Shown here: one piece after another, positions 1 to 5,542 of the stretch
Numbering within the stretch: the stretch's first letter is position 1
Layout: the number at the start of each line of letters is the position of its first letter
Assembly (NCBI GenBank): GCA_023301245.1
Contig: JALZUV010000051.1
Coordinates: forward strand, 1-5,972
DNA: 5,972 nt
Source of the DNA: Rickettsiales bacterium
GTDB lineage: Bacteria; Pseudomonadota; Alphaproteobacteria; Rickettsiales; JALZUV01
Direction: 5' to 3'
Position numbers and translations under genes: made by a program
The notes under the pieces: generated by a model
Database searches by the model: none
The model's input: only the letters and a program-made list of their open reading frames with translations
What the model was told of the DNA's origin: nothing

Positions 1-497
1 TTCCAATGGCTGAAAGCCGCCTCAATTTTTTTCAACATGGCTTCGTGTTTGCCATATTTATCGAGCATGGCGCGTTGCGTCGCTTTATCGGTTAGCGCGC
101 GCTGACCCTGCTGACCATGCACTTCAACCAATTGTTCGCCTAGTATTTTTAACAGGCTAATGCTGATGGGTTGGTCGTTAATAAATGCGCGGCTTTTTCC
201 ATCGGGCAATATTTGGCGGCGCAGTAACAGGCTATCATCTTCTATCTGTAAACCATTGGTTTCGCAGAAATGGCGGATAGCATCGCTAAGTTTAAATTCG
301 GCATTGAGGGTCGCGGGTTGGGTGGTGTCGAATAGCGGCTGACCCGCCGCTCGTTCGCCCAAAAGTAAGCCCAATGCGCCCAGTAAAATCGATTTCCCCG
401 CGCCAGTTTCGCCCGTTAAGACGCAGAGGCCTTGGCCAAAATTCATTTGGCATTTTTCAACGAGAATAAAGTTAGAAATGGAGAGTTGCTGCAGCAT
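1..497 (-). CDS. recN: DNA repair protein RecN, N-terminal part (cut by window edge)
   Basis: RecN is an SMC-like ATPase that acts in the cytoplasm on double-strand break repair by RecA-dependent recombination. The frame is open from ATG at 497 to the left edge, giving 165 codons of a protein usually near 550 residues. It begins MLQQLSISNF, the typical RecN opening. The Walker A loop GETGAGKS is at residues 29-36, followed by LLGALGLLLGER. Further on are the RecN-type segments RRQILPDGKSRAFIND (93-108) and EVHGQQGQR (125-133). The coiled coil, signature motif and Walker B lie outside the window. The start is 6 bases after the bamD stop, so the two are probably co-transcribed. No strong ribosome site is seen; an AGG lies about 16 bases upstream, inside the end of bamD. 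recN after bamD is the common alphaproteobacterial order. Identity is secure; only the missing C-terminal two thirds cannot be assessed. Confidence 0.95.
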   Translation of the reverse strand, partial: MLQQLSISNFILVEKCQMNFGQGLCVLTGETGAGKSILLGALGLLLGERAAGQPLFDTTQPATLNAEFKLSDAIRHFCETNGLQIEDDSLLLRRQILPDGKSRAFINDQPISISLLKILGEQLVEVHGQQGQRALTDKATQRAMLDKYGKHEAMLKKIEAAFSHW

Positions 498-503
498 GGT
501 ACT

Positions 504-1316
504 TTAAAAAAGACCTAACCAGCCCTCATCCTCTCCTGTTGCGGCTTCGAGCTTTGCACCTTCAGGCGCAAGTAAGCGGTAACTATCTTTATACCATTCG
601 CTGGTGGGATAGTTATGGCCGAGCACGGCAGCGTAATTGCTGGCTTCTTCGACAATGCCGATTTGTAAGTAAAGTTCGACCATACGATGCAGAGCTTCGG
701 GGACGTGGGTAGTGCCTTGATAATTTTCAACTACTTTTTGGAAACGCTTAATTGCGGCGAGATACTCTTTGCGTGACACGTAATAACGGCCAACTTCCAT
801 CTCTTTACCCGCGAGATGGTCAATGGTGAGGTCTTTTTTCAACTCGGCATCGCGGGCGTAATCGGAGCGTGGAAAACGGCGAATGACTTCGTTTAATGCC
901 AAGAGTGCATCTTTGGTTGTTGATTGATCACGGCCAACATCGGTAATTTGTTCGTAGTAAGAAAGCGCGATGAGGTAGTAAGCATAATCAATTTGCGCGT
1001 CGCCCGGATAAAGCTGGGTGAAGCGGTTGAGGATGGCAACGGCTTCTTCATAATCTTGGTTTTTATAATTGGCGAACGCGTTAAGCATTTGCGCTTTTTT
1101 CGCCCAAACAGAATAAGGATGCTGACGTTCGACTTCTTCAAACTGCTTTTTGGCGGCTTTCCAGTTTTTCTGATTAATAGAATCGAGCGCTTGATTATAA
1201 AGATCTTCGACAGGTTCTACCTTTTCCACTTTAGCCAGTTCTGCTTCCTCGTTAGAGTCGCCACAGGCCGTTAGTAAGAAGAACGGAAATAATATGAATA
1301 AGAAACGCCAATGCAT
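504..1316 (-). CDS. bamD: Outer membrane assembly lipoprotein BamD (ComL/YfiO family)
   Basis: BamD is the essential lipoprotein partner of BamA in the complex that folds beta-barrel proteins into the outer membrane; it works from the periplasmic face. The 270-residue protein starts with a hydrophobic signal (residues 2-15) and a lipobox LTAC, so Cys18 should be lipidated after signal peptidase II cleavage. Residue +2 is Gly, not Asp, which fits export to the outer membrane. The rest is a run of TPR-like helical repeats with family hallmarks: HPYSVWAKKAQ (66-76), RRFPRSDYARDA (146-157), GKEMEVGRYYVSRKEYLAA (170-188), and the terminal repeat with EALHRMVELY (207-216) and NYPTSEWYKDSYRLL (235-249). 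Length matches the family (about 245-290). It lies 41 bases after lpxC with no terminator between them and 6 bases before recN, so it is probably inside one operon. No Shine-Dalgarno sequence is visible before the ATG. The signal peptide supports this start. Confidence 0.95.
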   Translation of the reverse strand: MHWRFLFILFPFFLLTACGDSNEEAELAKVEKVEPVEDLYNQALDSINQKNWKAAKKQFEEVERQHPYSVWAKKAQMLNAFANYKNQDYEEAVAILNRFTQLYPGDAQIDYAYYLIALSYYEQITDVGRDQSTTKDALLALNEVIRRFPRSDYARDAELKKDLTIDHLAGKEMEVGRYYVSRKEYLAAIKRFQKVVENYQGTTHVPEALHRMVELYLQIGIVEEASNYAAVLGHNYPTSEWYKDSYRLLAPEGAKLEAATGEDEGWLGLF

Positions 1317-1357
1317 GAAAGTTTTATATCAACTAAAGGCGGGCTTGAAAAGCGGCT

Positions 1358-2305
1358 TTAAGCAAAAGCTGGCATTACGCCATCAGTAACAGGCAAAGCA
1401 GGGCGCGGTGCGACATAACGAGGGGCGCTTGAAGCTGCCTTTTGTGCTGCAATATGCTGAATGACTTTGCTTGCCATCGCAGTGTTAATACCATGACCTG
1501 GCTTGTTTGCGCGTACTAAACCACGAATTCGTCCGCCGCTTAGAAATAAATCGCCAACCATGTCGAGTGCTTTATGTTGCACAAATTCGTCATTGGAGCG
1601 CAGGCCTTCAGGGTTGATGATGGCAGTATCATCTAACACGACAGCATTTTCGAGCGAACCACCGCGCGCAAGGCCGATAGTTTTTAGATACTCAACTTCT
1701 TTTAGGAAACCAAAGGTACGCGCGTTGCTCATTGCACCTGCGAAACTAGTTTCGGAAAAATCGACGACAAGTTTTTGTTGGCCTATGGCATCATGTTCAA
1801 AGTCGATTGCGACTTCAATGGCAAATCCATCATAAGGGAGAATTTCAATTTCGGAACCATCAAGCTCAAGAAAGAGTGGTTCTTTTACTTCGTGAAATAC
1901 ACGTTTTGCATTTTGCTTTTTAATGCCTGCTTGCGCAATCATTTCGAGGAAGGGAGTCGAGCTGCCATCCATAATCGGCATTTCAGGGCCATCAACATAA
2001 ACAGTCGCATTATCAATGCCAGCACCCCAAAAGGCGGCCATAAGATGTTCAACTGTTGAGAGTGTTGCGCCGCTTGGGTGAGTTAACACCGTGCCAAGTT
2101 TAGTATCGCCGACGCGGGTAGCGAGGGCAGGAAATTCAGGGGAGTCTGCAAGGTCGGTACGGATGAAGCGAATACCGCTATCAACATCAGCAGATTCAAT
2201 ACGCAAAGCAACATTTGCGCCACTATGCAGGCCAATGCCCGCTTCGCTGGCGACAGAAGATTTTAGCGTATGCTGTTTCTCAGATTGAAATGCAGAGTTT
2301 CTCAT
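1358..2305 (-). CDS. lpxC: UDP-3-O-acyl-N-acetylglucosamine deacetylase LpxC
   Basis: LpxC is the cytoplasmic zinc enzyme that removes the acetyl group from UDP-3-O-acyl-GlcNAc, the first committed step of lipid A synthesis. The 315-residue product has all the known active-site elements. TVEHLMAAFWGAG (84-96) carries the general base Glu86 and zinc ligand His87. HKALDMVGD (244-252) carries zinc ligands His244 and Asp248. KPGHGINT (268-275) carries His271, equivalent to the catalytic His265 of the E. coli enzyme. GPEMPIMDGSS (106-116), ARTFGF (195-200) and GLARGGSLENAVVLDD (211-226) are also typical. Residues after about 285 form an Ala/Pro-rich tail with no clear counterpart in E. coli LpxC (305 residues). 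It follows ftsZ after 108 bases and precedes bamD by 41. No Shine-Dalgarno sequence precedes the ATG, and a promoter-like element lies only 7 bases upstream of it, so the gene may have its own very short or absent leader. The start fits the family N-terminus. Confidence 0.97.
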   Translation of the reverse strand: MRNSAFQSEKQHTLKSSVASEAGIGLHSGANVALRIESADVDSGIRFIRTDLADSPEFPALATRVGDTKLGTVLTHPSGATLSTVEHLMAAFWGAGIDNATVYVDGPEMPIMDGSSTPFLEMIAQAGIKKQNAKRVFHEVKEPLFLELDGSEIEILPYDGFAIEVAIDFEHDAIGQQKLVVDFSETSFAGAMSNARTFGFLKEVEYLKTIGLARGGSLENAVVLDDTAIINPEGLRSNDEFVQHKALDMVGDLFLSGGRIRGLVRANKPGHGINTAMASKVIQHIAAQKAASSAPRYVAPRPALPVTDGVMPAFA

Positions 2306-2312
2306 ATCGTGG

Positions 2313-2340
2313 AGTATAACAGAGAAAACCCCGCATGAAA
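2313..2340 (-). promoter_or_regulatory. Candidate promoter of lpxC, very close to the start codon
   Basis: Read on the minus strand: TTTCAT (2335-2340), 16 bases, then TATACT (2313-2318). Only CCACGAT separates the -10 from the ATG at 2305, so transcription would start at or next to the start codon, giving a leaderless message. The spacing and -10 are the same as in the candidate ftsZ promoter. No Shine-Dalgarno sequence precedes lpxC, which fits but does not prove this. Confidence 0.4.
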
Positions 2341-2373
2341 TTCACGCTTTATTTCGAAATATAACAAAGGCTA

Positions 2374-2399
2374 TGTCACGCACCAGCTGATGCGTGACA
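2374..2399 (-). terminator. Hairpin after ftsZ, possible weak terminator or processing signal
   Basis: A perfect 9-bp inverted repeat, TGTCACGCA (2374-2382) and TGCGTGACA (2391-2399), encloses an 8-base loop containing CAGCTG. It starts 14 bases past the ftsZ stop. On the minus strand it is followed by TAGCCTTTGTTATATTT, which lacks a continuous T run, so strong intrinsic termination is unlikely. Attenuation, or protection of the ftsZ transcript end, would fit better. Confidence 0.45.
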
Positions 2400-2413
2400 G
2401 CATTCAGTGAATG

Positions 2414-4111
2414 CTAATTAGCTTGGCGGCGCAGGAAAGCTGGAATTTCTAAATCATGCTGATCTTCTGGCTCGTGCTCAGGGTTGCTTGCAGCAACTTC
2501 CATGCGGCGAGTGCGAGTGCGCGGACGCTCTTCCTCGCGAGAAGAGAGGCGAGAAGCTACACGTTGAAATAATCCCGGTTGCTCCTCCTCTTCATATTCA
2601 CCTTCCCATTGCTCGGCGGGTGCAACAGCCGCATTGGCTTGCATCGCAGCAGGAGAGGGAGATTCATGCATCATGCTTGGCTCTTCATCTAGTTGAGGTT
2701 GAGGAGCAAGTTCTGCGCGTGTTGGTGCATGACGGCCACCTGCGCGTGCGCCGCGTGGCTCTGGTGTGTCATGGTTGAAATGGAACAATTCTTGAGGCGC
2801 TTCCGACTCTTCCTGAGTGAACGTCTCTTCTTCAAAGCGCTCTTCATGCATTTCTGGCTCAGGTTGAGGCTGGGCAACAGAGCGCATCATTGGTTCAGGT
2901 TGTGGGCGAGAAAGAGGCGTAGGGCGTTCCAAAGTTGCTGGGCGTTGCATCATAGGAGCGGGCTCTGGTTGTCTTACGGCGATAGGCTCTGGCTTAACTG
3001 GTGTGAAGCTTACAGGTTTTTCTGTCGCGACTGGGCGTGGTTTTGCAGTAGTAACACCATTACGCACAGAGAAACTATGAGTTGCACGGCTATCGGTGCT
3101 GTTATTGCTGCCGCTGCTATTGTGACGACCATGCTTGTTACCCACTTGTTCAATGCCTGTGGCAACAACACTTACGCGCATTTTGCCTTCCATATTATCG
3201 TGGAAGGTAGAACCAAAGATAATATTTGCATCAGCATCCACTTCATCGCGAATACGGTTGGCGGCTTCGTCAACTTCGAAGAGGGTCATATCGTGGCCAC
3301 CTGTGATGTTGATAAGCACACCGCGTGCGCCTTTCATTGATACATCATCAAGCAGTGGGTTGCTGATAGCAGCTTCAGCCGCATCAACTGCACGACGTTC
3401 GCCTTCAGCTTCGCCTGTACCCATCATCGCTTTGCCCATTTCGCGCATTACGGTGCGAATATCGGCGAAATCGAGGTTAATTAAACCCGGCATTACCATC
3501 AAATCAGTCACGCCGCGAACACCTGAGTGAAGCACTTCATCTGCCATGCGGAAAGCATCAGCAAAAGTGGTTTTCTCATTAGCGATACGGAATAGATTTT
3601 GGTTAGGAATAACAATCATCGTATCAACATAGCGTTGCAGTTCTTCCAAACCGCTATCTGCTAGTTTCATACGGTGCGACCCTTCAAAATGGAAAGGCTT
3701 GGTTACAACAGCAACGGTTAGAATGCCTTGCTCTTTCGCCATGCGGGCAACAACGGGTGCTGCACCTGTACCTGTGCCGCCACCCATACCAGCGGTGATG
3801 AACACCATGTGGCTGCCGTCAATTTGTTCCATAATTTCAGCGGCGGCTTCTTCAGCAGAAGCAGAGCCAATGTCAGGATTTGCGCCAGCACCAAGGCCTT
3901 GCGTAATATTCGCGCCAAGTTGGATAACATTAGGGGTTAATGCGCGCTCTAATGCTTGTGCATCAGTATTAGCAACGCAAAAATTTACGCCTTCAAGTTG
4001 TGCGGCTATCATATTGGCAACTGCGTTACCGCCAGCACCACCCACACCTACAACGGTGATAGTTGGTTTCAACGTTTCATTACGCGGAGCGGGTGTAATA
4101 GTAATCGACAT
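2414..4111 (-). CDS. ftsZ: Cell division protein FtsZ (tubulin-like GTPase) with long C-terminal linker
   Basis: FtsZ polymerises with GTP into the division ring at midcell and recruits the septal wall machinery. The GTPase core covers about residues 15-320: nucleotide-binding VGVGGAGGNA (21-30), the tubulin signature GGGTGTG (110-116), FEGSHRMKLADSG (142-154), and the T7 loop NLDFADIRTVM (212-222), whose Asp214 and Asp217 complete the GTPase site of the neighbouring subunit. Residues 322 to about 552 form a disordered linker rich in Pro, Glu, Gln, Met and Arg. It ends in a short GLFQRVASRL segment (513-522), a basic Arg-rich patch and the terminal peptide DLEIPAFLRRQAN (553-565), which by family knowledge binds FtsA and other membrane partners. 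The 565-residue length, against 383 in E. coli, is typical of Alphaproteobacteria. The start is supported by a strong Shine-Dalgarno AAGGGGA six bases upstream. Unusually, ftsA is not the upstream neighbour; a gene of unknown function is. Confidence 0.98.
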   Translation of the reverse strand: MSITITPAPRNETLKPTITVVGVGGAGGNAVANMIAAQLEGVNFCVANTDAQALERALTPNVIQLGANITQGLGAGANPDIGSASAEEAAAEIMEQIDGSHMVFITAGMGGGTGTGAAPVVARMAKEQGILTVAVVTKPFHFEGSHRMKLADSGLEELQRYVDTMIVIPNQNLFRIANEKTTFADAFRMADEVLHSGVRGVTDLMVMPGLINLDFADIRTVMREMGKAMMGTGEAEGERRAVDAAEAAISNPLLDDVSMKGARGVLINITGGHDMTLFEVDEAANRIRDEVDADANIIFGSTFHDNMEGKMRVSVVATGIEQVGNKHGRHNSSGSNNSTDSRATHSFSVRNGVTTAKPRPVATEKPVSFTPVKPEPIAVRQPEPAPMMQRPATLERPTPLSRPQPEPMMRSVAQPQPEPEMHEERFEEETFTQEESEAPQELFHFNHDTPEPRGARAGGRHAPTRAELAPQPQLDEEPSMMHESPSPAAMQANAAVAPAEQWEGEYEEEEQPGLFQRVASRLSSREEERPRTRTRRMEVAASNPEHEPEDQHDLEIPAFLRRQAN

Positions 4112-4116
4112 GTAGT

Positions 4117-4123
4117 TCCCCTT
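4117..4123 (-). promoter_or_regulatory. Strong Shine-Dalgarno site of ftsZ
   Basis: AAGGGGA on the minus strand, separated from the ATG at 4111 by a 5-base spacer (ACTAC). It fixes the ftsZ start and is the only strong ribosome site before any of the genes here, consistent with high FtsZ synthesis. Confidence 0.75.
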
Positions 4124-4160
4124 GTCGTTATGTGCGCTGAAGCAGCTCTTTAATAGAATA

Positions 4161-4175
4161 TGCGGATTTTCCGCA
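4161..4175. repeat. 15-bp palindrome in the ftsZ leader
   Basis: TGCGGA-TTT-TCCGCA forms a perfect inverted repeat with 6-bp arms and a 3-base centre. It lies about 50 bases before the ftsZ start, inside the predicted leader, so it could be a small RNA hairpin or a protein-binding site just downstream of the promoter. Confidence 0.45.
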
Positions 4176-4207
4176 CTGTCGCCAGCTTTTTGTTGTTATT
4201 ACTATGG

Positions 4208-4235
4208 AGTATATCGGCGCAATTTGCGAATGCAA
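4208..4235 (-). promoter_or_regulatory. Candidate sigma-70-like promoter of ftsZ
   Basis: Read on the minus strand: TTGCAT (4230-4235), a 16-base spacer, then TATACT (4208-4213). The predicted start lies near 4200, giving a leader of about 90 bases for ftsZ. The spacer holds a short palindrome CGCAA-T-TTGCG (4218-4228). An inverted repeat TGCAAC/GTTGCA (4231-4236 and 4253-4258) overlaps and flanks the -35 hexamer and could be an operator. There is no experimental support. Confidence 0.45.
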
Positions 4236-4300
4236 CGGAAATAGGCGGATTTGTTGCAATGTAAGGGGTAAAAATACGGAAAGGGGGGAATTTAGTTATT

Positions 4301-4774
4301 TTAAGCGAGCGTAAGTGGTGCGTTATGTTTTTCGCTGACGGTCGTCACGTGATTATGGCTTGGGGTTTTTATCTTATCTGTCCATTTGCGGTTGGAGCGG
4401 GCAACGGCTGGAACTTCATATAATTCACCATTTTTTAGCGAATAGTTGGTGGAGATAACCTGCGTTTTCCCTTTTTCGTCGCGTACTTGTTGTTGGGTGA
4501 TGAACTTACCTTCACCCGCATATTGTAGGAAATGATATAAAATGCCTGCACCTTTATGGCTTTCAGCTGCATCAATCCGCCAAATACGCCCTGCTTTATA
4601 GTGGGTAACGCTATCGGTTTGGGCGTTACGAATTTTATCGGCAGAAATTTCTAGCGTAATATCGCCTGCAACAGACAGGGTGAAGCCTTCCTTCTGGGTG
4701 GCTCGTAAAGCCGCCGTAATAGGTCCACCTTTTAAAATTTCTGACAGCTTCACTGTTTCTAGTTTCCAATCCAT
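4301..4774 (-). CDS. Uncharacterised 157-residue protein encoded upstream of ftsZ
   Basis: I do not recognise this protein. The frame has a single in-frame Met, at position 1, and starts MDWKLETVKLSEILKGG. There is no signal peptide, no transmembrane stretch, no Cys, and no P-loop or metal motif that I can name. Residues about 30-75 read as alternating short strands (FTLSVAGDITLEISADKI, then the Trp-containing RIWRIDAAE). The C-terminal 40 residues are polar and basic with several His and Lys and look flexible. It is probably cytoplasmic. Its start lies 47 bases from the right end of the CtrA-type box, with a TACAAT -10-like element 13 bases upstream of the ATG; no Shine-Dalgarno is evident. 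It runs in the same direction as ftsZ with a 189-base gap and no obvious terminator, so read-through into ftsZ is possible. Uninterrupted length, intergenic spacing and its own promoter-like DNA support a real gene; no function is assigned. Confidence 0.75.
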   Translation of the reverse strand: MDWKLETVKLSEILKGGPITAALRATQKEGFTLSVAGDITLEISADKIRNAQTDSVTHYKAGRIWRIDAAESHKGAGILYHFLQYAGEGKFITQQQVRDEKGKTQVISTNYSLKNGELYEVPAVARSNRKWTDKIKTPSHNHVTTVSEKHNAPLTLA

Positions 4775-4787
4775 TTGATAGTTAATA

Positions 4788-4821
4788 ATTGTACCATGAT
4801 AATGGTTAAGAAACCCTTAAC
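4788..4821 (-). promoter_or_regulatory. Candidate promoter of the 157-residue gene
   Basis: On the minus strand a -10-like TACAAT (4788-4793) lies 13 bases before the ATG at 4774. No good -35 hexamer stands at the 16-18 base spacing; that place is occupied by the CtrA-type box, as in activator-dependent promoters. The start of transcription would fall near 4781, giving a leader of about 7 bases. Confidence 0.4.
4806..4821. promoter_or_regulatory. CtrA-type binding box, TTAA-N7-TTAAC
   Basis: The sequence TTAAGAAACCCTTAAC matches the full alphaproteobacterial CtrA consensus TTAA-N7-TTAAC on the plus strand. Because it lies in an inverted repeat (GTTAAG-AAACC-CTTAAC, 4805-4821), it matches on the minus strand as well. 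It sits between two divergent genes, where the -35 regions of both candidate promoters would fall, which is a known position for CtrA control. The match is read directly; binding is inferred. Confidence 0.65.
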
Positions 4822-4841
4822 ATGAGCGAGATCAGTAGTAT
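4806..4841 (+). promoter_or_regulatory. Candidate promoter of the amidase gene
   Basis: A -10-like TAGTAT lies at 4836-4841, with a 17-base spacer placing the -35 position at 4813-4818, inside the CtrA-type box. The predicted start near 4848 would leave a leader of about 35 bases. The -10 matches only four of six consensus bases, so this is tentative. Confidence 0.3.
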
Positions 4842-4882
4842 TTAAGGTGTTATTTTAAGGGATATCGTGCAAAAATAGGTGC

Positions 4883-5533
4883 ATGATTATAAAAACCCCG
4901 TCGCCCAATTTTGATGAACGCGCTTTGCCCGTCAGTATTTTGCTTTTACATTATACAGGTATGAAAACAGGGCAGGCGGCTTTAGAGCGCCTCACCGACA
5001 AGGCAGCAAAAGTAAGTGCCCATTACTTGGTCGAAGAAGATGGTCGAGTTTTTCAGATGGTTGAAGAAAATAAACGCGCATGGCATGGCGGGCTTGGCTA
5101 TTGGCGAGGTGTTACCGATATTAACAGTGCTTCTGTTGGCATTGAAATTGTCAATAAAGGTCATGAATGGGGCTATGAAGAATTTCCCGCAGTACAAATG
5201 GAAGCGGTAACGCACTTGTGTCACGGTATTTTGTCGCGTCATAAAATTTTGCCACGCGATGTCATTGGCCATTCCGATATCGCGCCGATACGCAAAGAAG
5301 ACCCTGGTGAGTTGTTCGGCTGGCAAGGGCTGGCAGCGCAAGGCATTGGCTTATGGCATCAGCCTATCGAAGCGCGTGCGGAATTCTCGCAATTGGCTGA
5401 TTATGGTTATGCAATAGAGGATGAAGCTAAAACTATCACCGCCTTTCAACGTCACTTTCGCCCCCGCAATTTGGATGGGCGTTGGGATGATGAATGCGCG
5501 CAAATTCTTGCATCTTTACTAGAACAGGCGTAA
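4883..5533 (+). CDS. N-acetylmuramoyl-L-alanine amidase, AmpD/AmiD type (Amidase_2) with C-terminal peptidoglycan-binding-like domain
   Basis: This zinc amidase should cleave the bond between N-acetylmuramic acid and the L-alanine of the stem peptide. The Amidase_2 domain covers about residues 1-155. Predicted zinc ligands are His23 (LLHYTG), His130 (IGHSDIAP) and Asp140 (KEDPGELF), with Lys138 and Glu88 (GIEIVN) at positions matching the catalytic residues of AmpD. KVSAHYLVEEDG (43-54) and AWHGGLGYWRG (66-76) are also family-like. Residues about 165-214 (YGYAI, ITAFQRHFRP, LDGRWDDECAQIL) resemble a PG_binding_1 domain, as in AmiD. There is no signal peptide or lipobox, so the protein is probably cytoplasmic, suggesting a recycling role on anhydro-muropeptides. 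That is an inference; ampD or amiD cannot be chosen from sequence alone. The ATG at 4883 gives the usual family N-terminus (PSPNFDER), although the nearby AGG is only three bases away. It is transcribed divergently from the 157-residue gene, with rnpB about 10 bases after its stop. Confidence 0.94.
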   Translation: MIIKTPSPNFDERALPVSILLLHYTGMKTGQAALERLTDKAAKVSAHYLVEEDGRVFQMVEENKRAWHGGLGYWRGVTDINSASVGIEIVNKGHEWGYEEFPAVQMEAVTHLCHGILSRHKILPRDVIGHSDIAPIRKEDPGELFGWQGLAAQGIGLWHQPIEARAEFSQLADYGYAIEDEAKTITAFQRHFRPRNLDGRWDDECAQILASLLEQA

Positions 5534-5536
5534 TAG
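5508..5536 (+). promoter_or_regulatory. Candidate rnpB promoter inside the end of the amidase gene
   Basis: TTGCAT (5508-5513), a 17-base spacer, then TAATAG (5531-5536), placing the start near 5543 where the P1 stem begins. The -10 is a poor match (three of six), but its position agrees well with the RNA 5' end, and the -35 equals that of the candidate ftsZ promoter. Confidence 0.35.
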
Positions 5537-5542
5537 CCTTAT

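Noticed and set aside
160..342. 60-codon plus-strand frame at the left end
   Set aside because: It lies opposite recN, whose frame has a clear Walker A motif and family start; the plus-strand product looks like a shadow.
924..1274. 116-codon plus-strand frame opposite bamD
   Set aside because: bamD has a signal peptide, lipobox and full set of family motifs; the antisense frame has none and no ribosome site.
2693..3340. Long open frame (215 codons) on the plus strand opposite ftsZ
   Set aside because: It is a shadow of the ftsZ coding frame: low-complexity composition rich in Cys, Trp, His and Arg, no ribosome site, and no recognisable domain.
4112..4300. Hidden small gene or riboswitch between ftsZ and the 157-codon gene
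   Set aside because: No frame with a credible start and ribosome site is present, and only short local palindromes are seen, not a recognisable riboswitch fold.
4805..4821. GTTAAG-AAACC-CTTAAC as an intrinsic terminator
   Set aside because: The arms are only 6 bp and AT-rich, there is no T run on either side, and it lies between the starts of divergent genes, where a terminator is not expected.
4867..4882. Upstream GTG start for the amidase
   Set aside because: The GTG at 4867 meets a TAG stop three codons later, and the GTG at 4879 is in another frame; ATG at 4883 remains the only sensible start.
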